The notes below the pieces were generated by a model. That model was not told where the DNA came from, did not search any database, and saw only the letters and a program-made list of their open reading frames with translations. DNA of 10,870 nucleotides from Candidatus Zixiibacteriota bacterium (lineage in GTDB: Bacteria; SM23-81). The DNA is taken from assembly GCA_030628225.1 (NCBI GenBank), contig DAOVRJ010000064.1, forward strand, positions 1-10,870, read 5' to 3'. A program made the position numbers and the translations under genes. Below are positions 1 through 7,702 of this stretch, piece after piece. How positions within the stretch are numbered: position 1 is the stretch's first letter; every line of letters starts with the position of its first letter.

Positions 1-998
1 GAAAAGGTGAACAGCATACCTCCGCGGGCCAGGTTCTTCAGGGCCCACATGTTCACATCCTTGTATCCCCGGGAGGCTTTTAGCACATCGCCTTTTTTGC
101 GGGCGAAAGGAGGTGGGTCCAGAGCGATGAGGTCGAACTGGTCCGTTAGCTGGCGGAGGTACCCGAAGACGTCCTGGCAGACAAGATCCGACAGGATGCT
201 GTTCAGCTTGTTCACGGCCAGGTTTTTCCAGGTCAGCTCCAGGGCTTCCTTGGAGCTGTCCACGGCCACGATGCTTTTGGCTCCTCCTCCTCCGGCGTAA
301 ACGGAGAAACCTCCGGTGTAGCAGAAGCAGTCGCAGACCCGCTTGCCCTCGGCCAGCGACCCGAAGAGCTGCCGGTTCTCTCGCTGGTCGAGAAAAAAGC
401 CGGTCTTCTGCCCTTCGGGGATCTTCACCTGGAACCGATGGCCATGTTCCTGAATCTCCACCGGGGACTTGAGCTCACCGGAGAGCGGTCCCTTGACTGG
501 CTTAAGACCCTCTTCTGTGCGGGCGGCCATGTCGGAGCGCTCGAAGATGAACGTCGGCTGGAGAAGATCGTCCAGGATGGAGACAATCCCCGTTTTCCAG
601 CGCCCCGCCCCGGCGGTGGAGAACTGGCAGACCAGCCCCATGCCGTAGACGTCGACGATCAGGCCGGGGAGGAAATCCCCCTCGGCGTTGATCAGCCGGT
701 AGGCGTCCGTCTTCGGGGGAAGCGTCTCTTGACGGTATTTCAGGGCTTGCTGTATGCGTTTGCGGAAGAAGTCCGCGTCGATGGGCACTTCCGCATGGGC
801 CAGGACACGGCAGGTGATCTGCGACTTGCGGTTGATGTATCCTCGGGCCAGAAAGCTCTTGTCGTGGGAGAAGATATCGCAGAGATCACCAGGCTCCTGG
901 TAGTCCTCGATGGTCTGGATGGCTCCGGAGAAGATCCACGGATGTCCCCGCAGGATCGGTTTCTCTTTTCCCTGTTTTAAATAGACTTTTGTGGCCAT
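1..998 (-). CDS. rlmI: RlmI-type 23S rRNA m5C methyltransferase (3' end cut by window)
   Basis: Class I SAM-dependent rRNA methyltransferase of the RlmI/YccW family, which in E. coli makes 5-methylcytosine 1962 in 23S rRNA. The 332 codons visible start at ATG 998 and stay open to the window edge. An N-terminal PUA-type domain carries the family signature LRGHPWIFSGAI (residues 16-27). A central linker ends in GQKTGFFLDQRENR (196-209), highly diagnostic of RlmI/RlmK-like enzymes. The Rossmann SAM site follows (CDCFCYTGGFSVYAGGGG, 222-239; acidic residue in VAVDSS), then LDPPPF (293-298). The visible part stops at GGMLFTF, just before the (T/F)SCS motif that should hold the catalytic cysteine, so catalytic competence cannot be checked here. 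E. coli RlmI is about 396 residues, so some 60 are missing. No clear Shine-Dalgarno precedes the ATG; the start is chosen because it begins the conserved PUA region. The next gene upstream, the ATPase, ends 86 bases away. Family assignment is firm; the exact target base is by homology. Confidence 0.93.
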   Translation of the reverse strand, partial: MATKVYLKQGKEKPILRGHPWIFSGAIQTIEDYQEPGDLCDIFSHDKSFLARGYINRKSQITCRVLAHAEVPIDADFFRKRIQQALKYRQETLPPKTDAYRLINAEGDFLPGLIVDVYGMGLVCQFSTAGAGRWKTGIVSILDDLLQPTFIFERSDMAARTEEGLKPVKGPLSGELKSPVEIQEHGHRFQVKIPEGQKTGFFLDQRENRQLFGSLAEGKRVCDCFCYTGGFSVYAGGGGAKSIVAVDSSKEALELTWKNLAVNKLNSILSDLVCQDVFGYLRQLTDQFDLIALDPPPFARKKGDVLKASRGYKDVNMWALKNLARGGMLFTF

Positions 999-1043
999 TT
1001 TTTCAGGTTAGCCGCTGATGTTTACCGATAGCCCGGCCGGCGG

Positions 1044-1067
1044 CGGGAGGATACTGTCGGCCTCCCG
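1044..1067. other. GC-rich hairpin between ATPase and rlmI
   Basis: A perfect 7-base inverted repeat (CGGGAGG at 1044-1050, CCTCCCG at 1061-1067) with a 10-base loop lies in the 86-base gap between the ATPase stop and the rlmI start. No T-run follows it on either strand, so it is not a convincing intrinsic terminator. It could be a processing or attenuation element, or just G+C-rich chance pairing. Confidence 0.35.
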
Positions 1068-1084
1068 GCCAGTCAGGCGATTTA

Positions 1085-3787
1085 TTAGTGTGTCTGGGCG
1101 ACACGGACCTTTTGGGGCCGCACTGAGTTCACGATCTGCCCAACGACCCATGGTATCAGGCTCATCACGGCTACCAGGATCCACCCGCTCCTGCCGGGAT
1201 GGGCTAATTTCAGGACATCGGAGAGACCGGGCAAGTAAACGGCAGCCAGGAGCAATCCTGTACACAGGGCCAGGGCTGCCCAGATGAACGGGTTGCGCGT
1301 GATGTCGTTGACAAAGAAGTTGGATCCGCGGTCGCGCATGTTGAAGACGTGCCACAGCTGGGCGAAGGCCAGGGTGAGAAAGGAGACTGTGACCGCCCCG
1401 TGCTGATCCATCTTCAGCCAGACCAGGGCCAATGTTAACGCGCCCAGGACCGAGATAGTGATGATCAGGCTGTATCCACCGATGCCCAGCCAGTGATGGC
1501 GGGCCAGAAGGGGTTCTTTGGCGTCCCGGGATGGACGTTTCATGACCTGCGCATCCCCCTCTCCCACACCCAGGGCCAGGGCGGGAAACACGTCGGTGAC
1601 CAGGTTCAAAAAAAGGATCTGCAGGGGCAGGATGGGCAGGGGGGCATTCGCCGCCGAGGCAAAGGTGACGGCCATGATCTCGCTGACATTGCAGGAGATG
1701 AGGTACCGCACGAACTTACGGATGTTACCGAAGATGACCCGCCCCTGCCGGATGGCGGCGACGATGGTGGAGAAGGAATCATCTTTGAGGACCATATCGG
1801 CGGCCTCACGGGCCACCTGGGTGCCCCGTTTTCCCATGGCGATGCCGATATCGGCTTCTTTCAGGGCCGGGGCGTCGTTGACCCCGTCGCCGGTCATGGC
1901 CACGATGGAGCCATTTTTCTGATGGAGATCGATGAGGTCCAGCTTCTGTTTGGGGCTCACCCGGGCGAAAATAGAGGTGCTCAGGATATGCTGTCGCTCT
2001 TCAACGGACAGCTTGTCGGTGCTCTTGAGGTCTCTGCCGTGGACCACCTCGGTTTCGTTTTCGTCGACCAGACCCACGGCCAGGGCGATGTTGTGCGCCG
2101 TAAGCGGCTGATCGCCGGTGGCCATGATCACACGAATGCCGGCCTCCTGACACAGGTCGATGGCCTCACGCACATCCTTGCGGGGAGGGTCCTGCAGCCC
2201 GACCAGGCCAAGAAAAGTCAGCTCCTGGTAAGGTTTGGAGTCGACAGAATCGACCATTTTTGTGGCTAAGGCCAGGACGCGGAGACCGTCGGCGGCCATC
2301 ATTTCGTTGTGCTCCAACCATCTCTTGTAATGCTCGTCGTTTAATTTACCTGTGCCGCTTTCGGTCAGGAAGTGCGAGCAAGCTTCCAGGATGGATTCGG
2401 GAGCGCCTTTTGCGGCCACTCGATATCCATGATCGGTTTTGTGAAAGGTGGCCATCATCTTGGTGTCGGGGTCGAAGGCCTCCTCCTGGACCTCCGGCAT
2501 CTTCTCGATGAGATTGTCCCGCTGAAGCCCTGCTTTGGCGCCGCTCATCAGGAGAGCCACCTCCAGGGGGTCGCCCACACCTTCGTTGCCCTTCAGGGAA
2601 GCGTTGTTGCACAGTGCGCCGGTTTCCAATATCTCCCGCAGGAGCTTGTCCTGCAGTGGTGCCAGGGATTCTTCTCCCCGCGTGAACAGGCTTGCCTTTG
2701 GCGATGTTTTCTCCCCAACCTGAACATCCCCGGAGTGCAGGGCGATGCGGGTGACTGTCATCCGGTTTTCAGTGAGAGTGCCGGTTTTATCGGTGCAGAT
2801 GAGATTTGTGGCCCCCAGAGTTTCCACGGCCGAGAGCCGGTTGATCAGAGCGTTGCGCCGGGCCATGCGCCGCATCCCCCGGGCCAGGGCGATGGTGGCC
2901 ACGATGGGCAGACCCTCCGGGATGGCCGCCACGGCAAGGGCGATGGCTGTCTCGATCATCAGGAAGGTGTCTTTGCCGGCCAGAATGCCCAAGCCAGCCA
3001 CCAGGGCGGCGATGACCAGGGTGGCCCAGATGAGTTTGTAGCCCAGTTGATTCAGGCGCTGCTCCAGGGGTGTGCTTTCCTCCTTCGTCTCGGCGACGAG
3101 AGAGGATATCTGGCCCAGCTCCGTCTTCATGCCGGTGGCCACGACGACGGCTTCTGCGGATCCACGGGTCAGGGCGGTGCCCTTAAAGAGCATGTTGGCC
3201 CGTTCGGCCAGAGGAGCATCTTCCCCGAGGGGTTCGATCTTTTTGCCCACGGGTAAGGATTCGCCTGTCAGGGTCGATTCGTCGGCCTGGAGCTTTGATG
3301 CCTGGATGAGGCGAAGGTCTGCGGTGACGATATCCCCACCCTCGAGAACAACGATATCCCCGAGAACAAGGGCCTCGGCGGCGATCTCTTGAAGCTGTCC
3401 ATCCCGGCGGACCCTGGCTTTTACGGCGCCCAACCGCCGGAGGGCTTCCATGGAGCGAACGGCCTTCAGCTCCGTGAGAAAACTGATGGCGGCGTTGATG
3501 GCGATCACCGCCGCAATTGCCACACCCTCAACCACATCGCCGAAGGCAAAGGATAGGGCGGCGGCCAGGGCCAGGAGCAGGATGATCAGACTTTTGAACT
3601 GATTGGCCAGGATGAGCCAGGGGCTCTTTCTGGGGGTCTCCTGGAGTATATTTCGGCCATGTATCCGCCGGCTGTTCATCACATCTGCCCGGCTGAGTCC
3701 TTTCTCCGCGGATACGGAGAGATCCTGCAGGATCTCTTTGACCGGCCGCGTCCATGACTTGGCTGAGATCTGCTTGTCTTTCAGCAC
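1085..3787 (-). CDS. P2A-type cation (probably Ca2+) transporting P-type ATPase
   Basis: A 900-residue P-type ATPase of PacL/SPCA/SERCA type, expected to pump Ca2+ or a similar cation out across the inner membrane. Order of parts: N-terminal cation_ATPase_N domain (about 10-60); TM1-2 (55-104); actuator domain with TGES (174-177); TM3-4 with IPEGLP (289-294); phosphorylation site DKTGT (333-337, Asp333); nucleotide domain with KGAPE (460-464); hinge TGDGVNDAP (632-640); six C-terminal helices (about 693-885). Of the SERCA calcium ligands, equivalents of E309 (Glu291), N768 and E771 (Asn700, Glu703), N796, T799 and D800 (Asn728, Thr731, Asp732) are present. The E908 position aligns with Gln810, so site I may be weak, as in one-site Ca2+ pumps. 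The start is GTG 3787, with AAAGGA at 3797-3802, nine bases away. It begins 37 bases after the protease gene, so the two may be cotranscribed. Length is normal and no frameshift is seen. Na+/K+ or Mn2+ transport are alternatives; family is certain, ion inferred. Confidence 0.93.
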   Translation of the reverse strand: MLKDKQISAKSWTRPVKEILQDLSVSAEKGLSRADVMNSRRIHGRNILQETPRKSPWLILANQFKSLIILLLALAAALSFAFGDVVEGVAIAAVIAINAAISFLTELKAVRSMEALRRLGAVKARVRRDGQLQEIAAEALVLGDIVVLEGGDIVTADLRLIQASKLQADESTLTGESLPVGKKIEPLGEDAPLAERANMLFKGTALTRGSAEAVVVATGMKTELGQISSLVAETKEESTPLEQRLNQLGYKLIWATLVIAALVAGLGILAGKDTFLMIETAIALAVAAIPEGLPIVATIALARGMRRMARRNALINRLSAVETLGATNLICTDKTGTLTENRMTVTRIALHSGDVQVGEKTSPKASLFTRGEESLAPLQDKLLREILETGALCNNASLKGNEGVGDPLEVALLMSGAKAGLQRDNLIEKMPEVQEEAFDPDTKMMATFHKTDHGYRVAAKGAPESILEACSHFLTESGTGKLNDEHYKRWLEHNEMMAADGLRVLALATKMVDSVDSKPYQELTFLGLVGLQDPPRKDVREAIDLCQEAGIRVIMATGDQPLTAHNIALAVGLVDENETEVVHGRDLKSTDKLSVEERQHILSTSIFARVSPKQKLDLIDLHQKNGSIVAMTGDGVNDAPALKEADIGIAMGKRGTQVAREAADMVLKDDSFSTIVAAIRQGRVIFGNIRKFVRYLISCNVSEIMAVTFASAANAPLPILPLQILFLNLVTDVFPALALGVGEGDAQVMKRPSRDAKEPLLARHHWLGIGGYSLIITISVLGALTLALVWLKMDQHGAVTVSFLTLAFAQLWHVFNMRDRGSNFFVNDITRNPFIWAALALCTGLLLAAVYLPGLSDVLKLAHPGRSGWILVAVMSLIPWVVGQIVNSVRPQKVRVAQTH

Positions 3788-3824
3788 GTTCTGCGATCCT
3801 TTGAAGGAGGGGTTGTCGTCCCCA

Positions 3825-5462
3825 TTACTTGACCAGCACCATCTTGATCGTCTCGCTGAATCCTGCCGCCTTCAGCCGGCAGAAATACAGGCCGCTGGCC
3901 ACATGCGAGCCGGACGCATCTCGCCCATCCCAGACGGCCGAGTGTTCGCTGGCCTTCTGATCCGCATCCACAAGAGTACGGATCTCCTGCCCCAGCGTAT
4001 TGAAGATCTTCAGAGACACGCGACCATCCCGGGGAATGCTATAGCGAATCTGTGTGCCGGCGTTGAAAGGATTGGGATGATTCTGGCAAAGCGCATAATA
4101 TTTCGGCACTTCGGCAGGAGAAACTTCTAGAAGACCGGTGCCGGACAAGGCAGTCAGGCCCTTGATGCAGAAGTTGGCCGTGCTGTCCAGGTCGTACAGA
4201 TCAAGCCAGTCCGAGCCGTTGAGGTAATAGCTCTGGCCGGGCTCAGATGCAGACTCTACCGTCACTTTATACGATGCCCCCAACAGAACCGGAACCTCCG
4301 AGGTGCGGTCGTAGGCATGTCCGCCGGAGGAAAGATGCAGGTAGATGTAAAGATCGTCGCCCTCTGTCAGGGAAACGGGCGTCTCCAGATCTATGGTGTG
4401 GAACCCGGTGTGTTGGATGAAATCTGATTTAGATGCAAGTTCATCCTGCAGCTGGCCATCAGAAAAGCGATCGTAGATCTTAAAGGTGTAGTTGACGCTG
4501 TCGGCAGCGGTGAAAAAACTGACCGACTGGAGATTTTCGTCCTCTTCGGAGATAAAGGCATTGAAGATCTCGCTGATGTCATCTTTGGTGTCACGCCAGC
4601 CGTGGTAATCATGATAGTAGATGCGGTCGTAGGCCAGGGGCTCCACATTCTGGAAGGAGATGGCGCCCATCTCCGGCTGGCGGCAGCAGTGCTTGTCGTA
4701 GTAGGAGATCCAGAAATAGCCGTCCAGGCCCCAGTCCGTCCCCCAGCTGTTCTTGCACAGCCAGGCTCCTGGTCCACCGGAAGCCTGGGTGACCTTGCCG
4801 TCGTCCCAGCCGACGATGGCTATGGCGTGGTTGGGGTCCAATGGACTGCCCGGGGTCTGGTAGTGGACATAATCGGAGAGAAACGCGTTGTCGTAGCACA
4901 TACAGGTGCCCATGACGCCCTGGGTCATGATCTTCTCTTTGATGGTGTCGATGTTGCTCAGGTCCGGGCCGATCACATACCACTCGATGTCCCGAGCATA
5001 GAAGTAGTGGTAATCGGGATTGTCCCGCTCCGGCGGTGAGTAGTAGGATTGTCCGTCGATGTCGCGGACGGCTCCCTCGCCGCGGGCAAGATAGGCCGAT
5101 GTCACCCGGTAATCGCCGCCCCAGTGCACCTCCAGCCCACCGCCTGCGGGTGGGTCGAGGTCGTCGTTGTTAAATTGGTTGAACCCGTTCCACCAGTCCA
5201 GGTGGTACTCGGCCAGATCGGGCTCGCCATACTCTCCGGACATTGACCAGGCCCAGGTGATCATCAGGTTGCCCTCCATGGCGGCCATGGCCCCGTGGGT
5301 CCAGCAGGTGCCTCCAATCTGGCTCTTAACTGGGGTGACATAGTTGACACTGTTCACATCGCGCAGGTCGAAGGAGCTGGGCGGGTCGGCCTGGCCGGCG
5401 CCCATCAAAAGAAGGGTGAGGGTAAGAGCTGTGAGCGAACAGGTTTTCACATTCCGGTGCAT
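3825..5462 (-). CDS. Secreted papain-family (C1A) cysteine protease with lectin-like region and C-terminal sorting domain
   Basis: A 545-residue exported protease. Residues 1-25 are a Sec signal peptide (Arg/Lys, then a Leu/Thr-rich core, then GAGQA). The mature part opens almost at once with FDLRD (31-35), the usual N-terminus of mature papain, so there is no inhibitory propeptide. The papain residues are present: oxyanion Gln48, nucleophile Cys53 in GGTCWTHGA, His212 in [11 protein letters not shown], Asn238 in KNSWG. Residues about 275-437 are beta-rich ([25 protein letters not shown]) and resemble the lectin-like domain that follows some bacterial and archaeal C1 peptidases. Residues 455-545 are the FlgD-Ig/type IX 'type A' sorting domain, which would direct outer-membrane export and surface anchoring or release. 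The start is ATG 5462 with GAGGAGG at 5470-5476, seven bases away. It lies 61 bases after the propeller gene, whose tail it shares (57 of 91 positions identical). Peptidase call firm; lectin-like label moderate. Confidence 0.93.
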   Translation of the reverse strand: MHRNVKTCSLTALTLTLLLMGAGQADPPSSFDLRDVNSVNYVTPVKSQIGGTCWTHGAMAAMEGNLMITWAWSMSGEYGEPDLAEYHLDWWNGFNQFNNDDLDPPAGGGLEVHWGGDYRVTSAYLARGEGAVRDIDGQSYYSPPERDNPDYHYFYARDIEWYVIGPDLSNIDTIKEKIMTQGVMGTCMCYDNAFLSDYVHYQTPGSPLDPNHAIAIVGWDDGKVTQASGGPGAWLCKNSWGTDWGLDGYFWISYYDKHCCRQPEMGAISFQNVEPLAYDRIYYHDYHGWRDTKDDISEIFNAFISEEDENLQSVSFFTAADSVNYTFKIYDRFSDGQLQDELASKSDFIQHTGFHTIDLETPVSLTEGDDLYIYLHLSSGGHAYDRTSEVPVLLGASYKVTVESASEPGQSYYLNGSDWLDLYDLDSTANFCIKGLTALSGTGLLEVSPAEVPKYYALCQNHPNPFNAGTQIRYSIPRDGRVSLKIFNTLGQEIRTLVDADQKASEHSAVWDGRDASGSHVASGLYFCRLKAAGFSETIKMVLVK

Positions 5463-5486
5463 ACTTGTGCCTCCTCGTTGGATGGT

Positions 5487-5503
5487 TAAAGAGGTCTAAA
5501 GAG
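5487..5503. repeat. Short tandem repeat upstream of the protease gene
   Basis: The heptamer TAAAGAG occurs twice with a 10-base period (5487-5493 and 5497-5503) in the 61-base gap before the protease start. The gap is A+T-rich and includes TATATT on the minus strand, which could serve as a -10 box, but no matching -35 box is clear. The spacing of one helical turn would suit a small operator; chance is equally likely. Confidence 0.2.
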
Positions 5504-5523
5504 AGAATATAATGAACTTTCCG

Positions 5524-7341
5524 CTATCTGACCAGCATCATCTTGATGGTCTTGCTGGAATCACCAGCCTTAAGCCGACAGAAGTATATGCCGCTGGACA
5601 CCTCCCGGTCCCCGTCGTCCCGCCCATCCCAGGTAACGGATGACTCGCCGGCCTTTTGTGCGCCATCCGCCAGAGTTCTCACTTGTTGTCCCAGGGTGTT
5701 GAAAATCCTCAGGGTCACGTAGCCATCCTGGGGAAGTTGATATCGGATTTCGGTGCTGGCGTTGAAGGGGTTGGGGTAGTTCTGGTGGAGGGCAAAAGTG
5801 TTAGGGACATGTGTCAAGGGCAGTTCTTGTACTTCCGTATCGATCCAGTCACTTCCTAAGAAGGTAGAGAAAACCAGTGAACTGCCCGTGACATCGAACT
5901 TGGTGACAAAGACATCGTCCCAGCCGCCCAAGGTCTCGTCAAAAGCTCCAGGGGTAGTGGGAAAATAGCTTGATGTCGCATGTCCGGTGACATAAGCCTG
6001 ATTGTATTGGTCGATATCGACACCCAATCCCCTCGAATGTCTACCGAGGAAAGTGGAGTAAGAAAGTGCTCTTCCGGAGGGTGTTAGCTTACAAACGAAG
6101 ACATTATCACCACCATTATGCGTGGTATCAAAGGCCCCTTCCGTGGTGGGAAAATCGGACGATCTTGTATAACCCGTTACATAAGAATAACCTCCCGCAT
6201 CCAAGGTAATACTTTTACCATCGTCTTTATTTTGCCCACCAATGAATGTAGAGTAAATTAGCGATTTCCCCGTTGTTGAGAGTTTAAACAGAATTACATC
6301 GGTACTGCCATTGTGATCGGGATCGAAAACCCCCTGGGTGGTGGTAAAATCGTCCGATGCTGAACTTCCTGTCACATGTGCCTGGCCAAATCTGTCCACG
6401 ACGATGTCGTCGCCCCTGTCATATCCCGATCCACCTAAATAGGTTGAATATTCAAGGATGCTGCCTGCCGAATCAATGCAAACCATGATGATATCGTGAT
6501 CGCCATGGTATGTGGTATCGAAAGCTTCAGCCGTTACGGGAAAATCGGGAGATTTTGTGTGCCCCGTCACATATATCCTTCCAATATTGTCAGCAGCAAT
6601 CCCCCTTCCGTAGTCGTCTTGCTGTCCCCCAATGAAGGTGCTGTATTCCAGGTCACTCCCAGAAGGGTTGATTTTTGTGACGAAGATATCGCCGCCGCCC
6701 GCACTCCCACCATTAAAGATCCTGTCGAATGCCCCTGAGGTGGTGGGAAAATCCCCCGAAGTGGTGATTCCCGTCACATAGGCATTGCCATACTCGTCGA
6801 TGTCGATGCTGTAACCACGGTCGTTATTATCTCCCCCCAGAAAAGTAGAGTAGCAGAGGGAGTTTCCTGTTGAGTTGAGCTTCGCCACGAAAGCGTCGAC
6901 GCCTGTGTTATAACTGACATCATATGCTGAGTCGGTGACCGGGAAGTGCCCTCCCCAGGTTTCCCCTGTTACGTAGACATTGCCTGAGTCGTCCATGGCA
7001 ATACTGTGACCGACGTCATCGTTCCATCCACCCAAGAAGGTTGAATAGATAAGCTCACTACCCGTAGAGTTGAACTTGGTCACAAAAACGTCGTCTTCCA
7101 GATAGCTGTTATGAGTTTCATCAAATGCTCCAGCTGTAGTTGGAAAATCATATGATCGAGTAACCCCTGTAACGCAGGGAGTGTTACCACAGGAATTCAC
7201 AGCGATGTCATAACCTATCTCAGTGTAGTATTTGTTCTCTAGAAAATGGTTCCAGGATGAATCTGCTTCTTCAGCCCTGGCTATTGCGACGCATGTCGAT
7301 GCCAGAGTCACGATCATCAAAATTCCCAGCGCGCGTTTCAT
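5524..7341 (-). CDS. Secreted SBBP-repeat beta-propeller protein with C-terminal sorting domain
   Basis: A 605-residue exported protein of unknown target. Residues 1-23 form a signal peptide (MKR, a hydrophobic core, then ARA). Residues 30-500 are seven SBBP (beta-propeller) repeats of 63-69 residues. Each carries YSTF(L/I)GG, a G.(S/D)I..D..G strand, VTG, then FPTT..AFD. VTG falls at 57, 124, 189, 258, 323, 388 and 451. Residues 515-605 are a FlgD-Ig/type IX 'type A' sorting domain with NPFN, IFNTLGQ, WDGRD and YFCRL. No catalytic motif is seen; such proteins are generally annotated as surface or secreted beta-propellers, probably binding proteins. The start at ATG 7341 is fixed by AAAGGAGG at 7348-7355, six bases upstream. 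The protease gene follows after 61 bases and shares the tail, suggesting a common export route and possibly joint expression. The propeller part is much more A+T-rich than the neighbours while the tail is G+C-rich. Architecture is certain; function unknown. Confidence 0.92.
   Translation of the reverse strand: MKRALGILMIVTLASTCVAIARAEEADSSWNHFLENKYYTEIGYDIAVNSCGNTPCVTGVTRSYDFPTTAGAFDETHNSYLEDDVFVTKFNSTGSELIYSTFLGGWNDDVGHSIAMDDSGNVYVTGETWGGHFPVTDSAYDVSYNTGVDAFVAKLNSTGNSLCYSTFLGGDNNDRGYSIDIDEYGNAYVTGITTSGDFPTTSGAFDRIFNGGSAGGGDIFVTKINPSGSDLEYSTFIGGQQDDYGRGIAADNIGRIYVTGHTKSPDFPVTAEAFDTTYHGDHDIIMVCIDSAGSILEYSTYLGGSGYDRGDDIVVDRFGQAHVTGSSASDDFTTTQGVFDPDHNGSTDVILFKLSTTGKSLIYSTFIGGQNKDDGKSITLDAGGYSYVTGYTRSSDFPTTEGAFDTTHNGGDNVFVCKLTPSGRALSYSTFLGRHSRGLGVDIDQYNQAYVTGHATSSYFPTTPGAFDETLGGWDDVFVTKFDVTGSSLVFSTFLGSDWIDTEVQELPLTHVPNTFALHQNYPNPFNASTEIRYQLPQDGYVTLRIFNTLGQQVRTLADGAQKAGESSVTWDGRDDGDREVSSGIYFCRLKAGDSSKTIKMMLVR
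5842..7254 (-). repeat. Seven tandem SBBP repeats (about 195-210 bases each)
   Basis: This is the coding block for the propeller repeats (residues about 30-500). The repeats are diverged at the DNA level but regular in protein (VTG spacings of 67, 65, 69, 65, 65 and 63 residues). Seven VTG and seven STF(L/I)G-type elements are present, offset so that the first unit lacks a clean STF strand and the last STF (residues 492-495) stands alone after the seventh VTG. This fits a closed seven-bladed ring in which the last strand completes the first blade. The sixth unit is shortened: FLG is followed by RHSRGLG instead of the usual GG..DD.G. Confidence 0.85.
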
Positions 7342-7382
7342 CTTCTCCCTCCTTTCATCGGGAGAACAATGCCATATTGATA

Positions 7383-7556
7383 CTACCCTACCATCCGCCC
7401 CTCTACATCCTCCGGCGGCCGGGTCACCAGGCTCACCATCACTGTGGCCACCAGCGAGAACAGAAAGGCCGGCACCAGCTCATACAGGTTGAAGCTGGGC
7501 CGAACCCACTCCTTCCAGACTACGGCGGTGACTGATCCACCCGCCGGAAATCCTTC
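7383..7556 (-). pseudogene. Remnant of a PutP-type sodium/proline symporter (3' end only)
   Basis: The last ~57 codons before a TAG stop at 7383-7385 read like the C-terminus of sodium/solute symporters of the PutP group: GGSVTAVVWKEW, then NLYELVPAFLFSLVATVMVS and LVTRPPED. E. coli PutP ends with the same order (G..VG..TV..WK, LYEI.PGF, a last membrane helix, then LL...P). The frame continues upstream to 7778, but residues encoded above about 7556 have no symporter character and overlap the end of the permease gene, so they are not part of it. About 90% of a normal ~500-residue symporter is therefore missing, with no start or ribosome site of its own. It sits in the 361-base interval between the permease and propeller genes and is joined out of frame to the signal-peptide fragment next to it. 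Symporter origin is well supported; PutP rather than another SSS member is from the LYE.VP pattern. Confidence 0.75.
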
Positions 7557-7654
7557 GAGGTGCGGATATAATGTTGAAAATCCTCTCCGAAAGAAAGGGA
7601 GAGGAGACAAAGGGTCATGGCCAGGGGGAAAACAATGGTCCGAATCGCTTTCAT
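7520..7654 (-). pseudogene. 5' fragment of a lost secreted-protein gene (44-codon signal-peptide ORF)
   Basis: A short reading frame starts at ATG 7654 behind AAAGGAG (7661-7667), six bases away, and ends at TAG 7520-7522. It encodes a textbook Sec signal peptide (MKAIRT, a core of Val/Phe/Pro/Leu/Ala/Met/Cys, then LSLSFG followed by EDF) and about a dozen residues that look like the beginning of a mature exported protein (QHYIRTSKDF). From about 7556 it runs through the symporter remnant in another frame and soon stops. The simplest reading is that only the start of a secreted-protein gene survives, its body having been lost together with most of the symporter gene. A genuine 44-residue exported peptide is possible. 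The ribosome site lies in the loop of a small hairpin (CCCGC at 7670-7674 on the minus strand, GCGGG at 7657-7661). I do not recognise the parent protein. Confidence 0.55.
7581..7605 (-). terminator. Possible weak intrinsic terminator after the permease gene
   Basis: An 8-base perfect stem (TCCTCTCC at 7581-7588, GGAGAGGA at 7598-7605) with a nine-base loop is followed on the minus strand by TTTT-C. It lies about 100 bases after the permease stop and could end that transcript. The T-run is short and the element falls inside the signal-peptide fragment, so it may be incidental. Confidence 0.3.
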
Positions 7655-7702
7655 GTCCCGCTCCTTTGTGCGGGGAGTGATCCCGGGCAAGAGATCGACG
7701 GC

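Noticed and set aside
438-980. Plus-strand open frame (180 codons) opposite rlmI
   Set aside because: The minus strand encodes conserved RlmI motifs over the same bases; the plus product resembles nothing.
1044-1067. Intrinsic terminator after the ATPase
   Set aside because: The stem is real but lacks a T-run on either strand, so it is listed only as a hairpin.
2372-3256. Plus-strand open frame (294 codons) opposite the ATPase
   Set aside because: Antisense to conserved ATPase motifs, low-complexity Gly/His/Gln composition, no ribosome site that stands out.
5842-7254. CRISPR or other DNA-level repeat array
   Set aside because: The ~200-base periodicity is explained by diverged protein repeats in a single reading frame; no short identical repeats with spacers are present.
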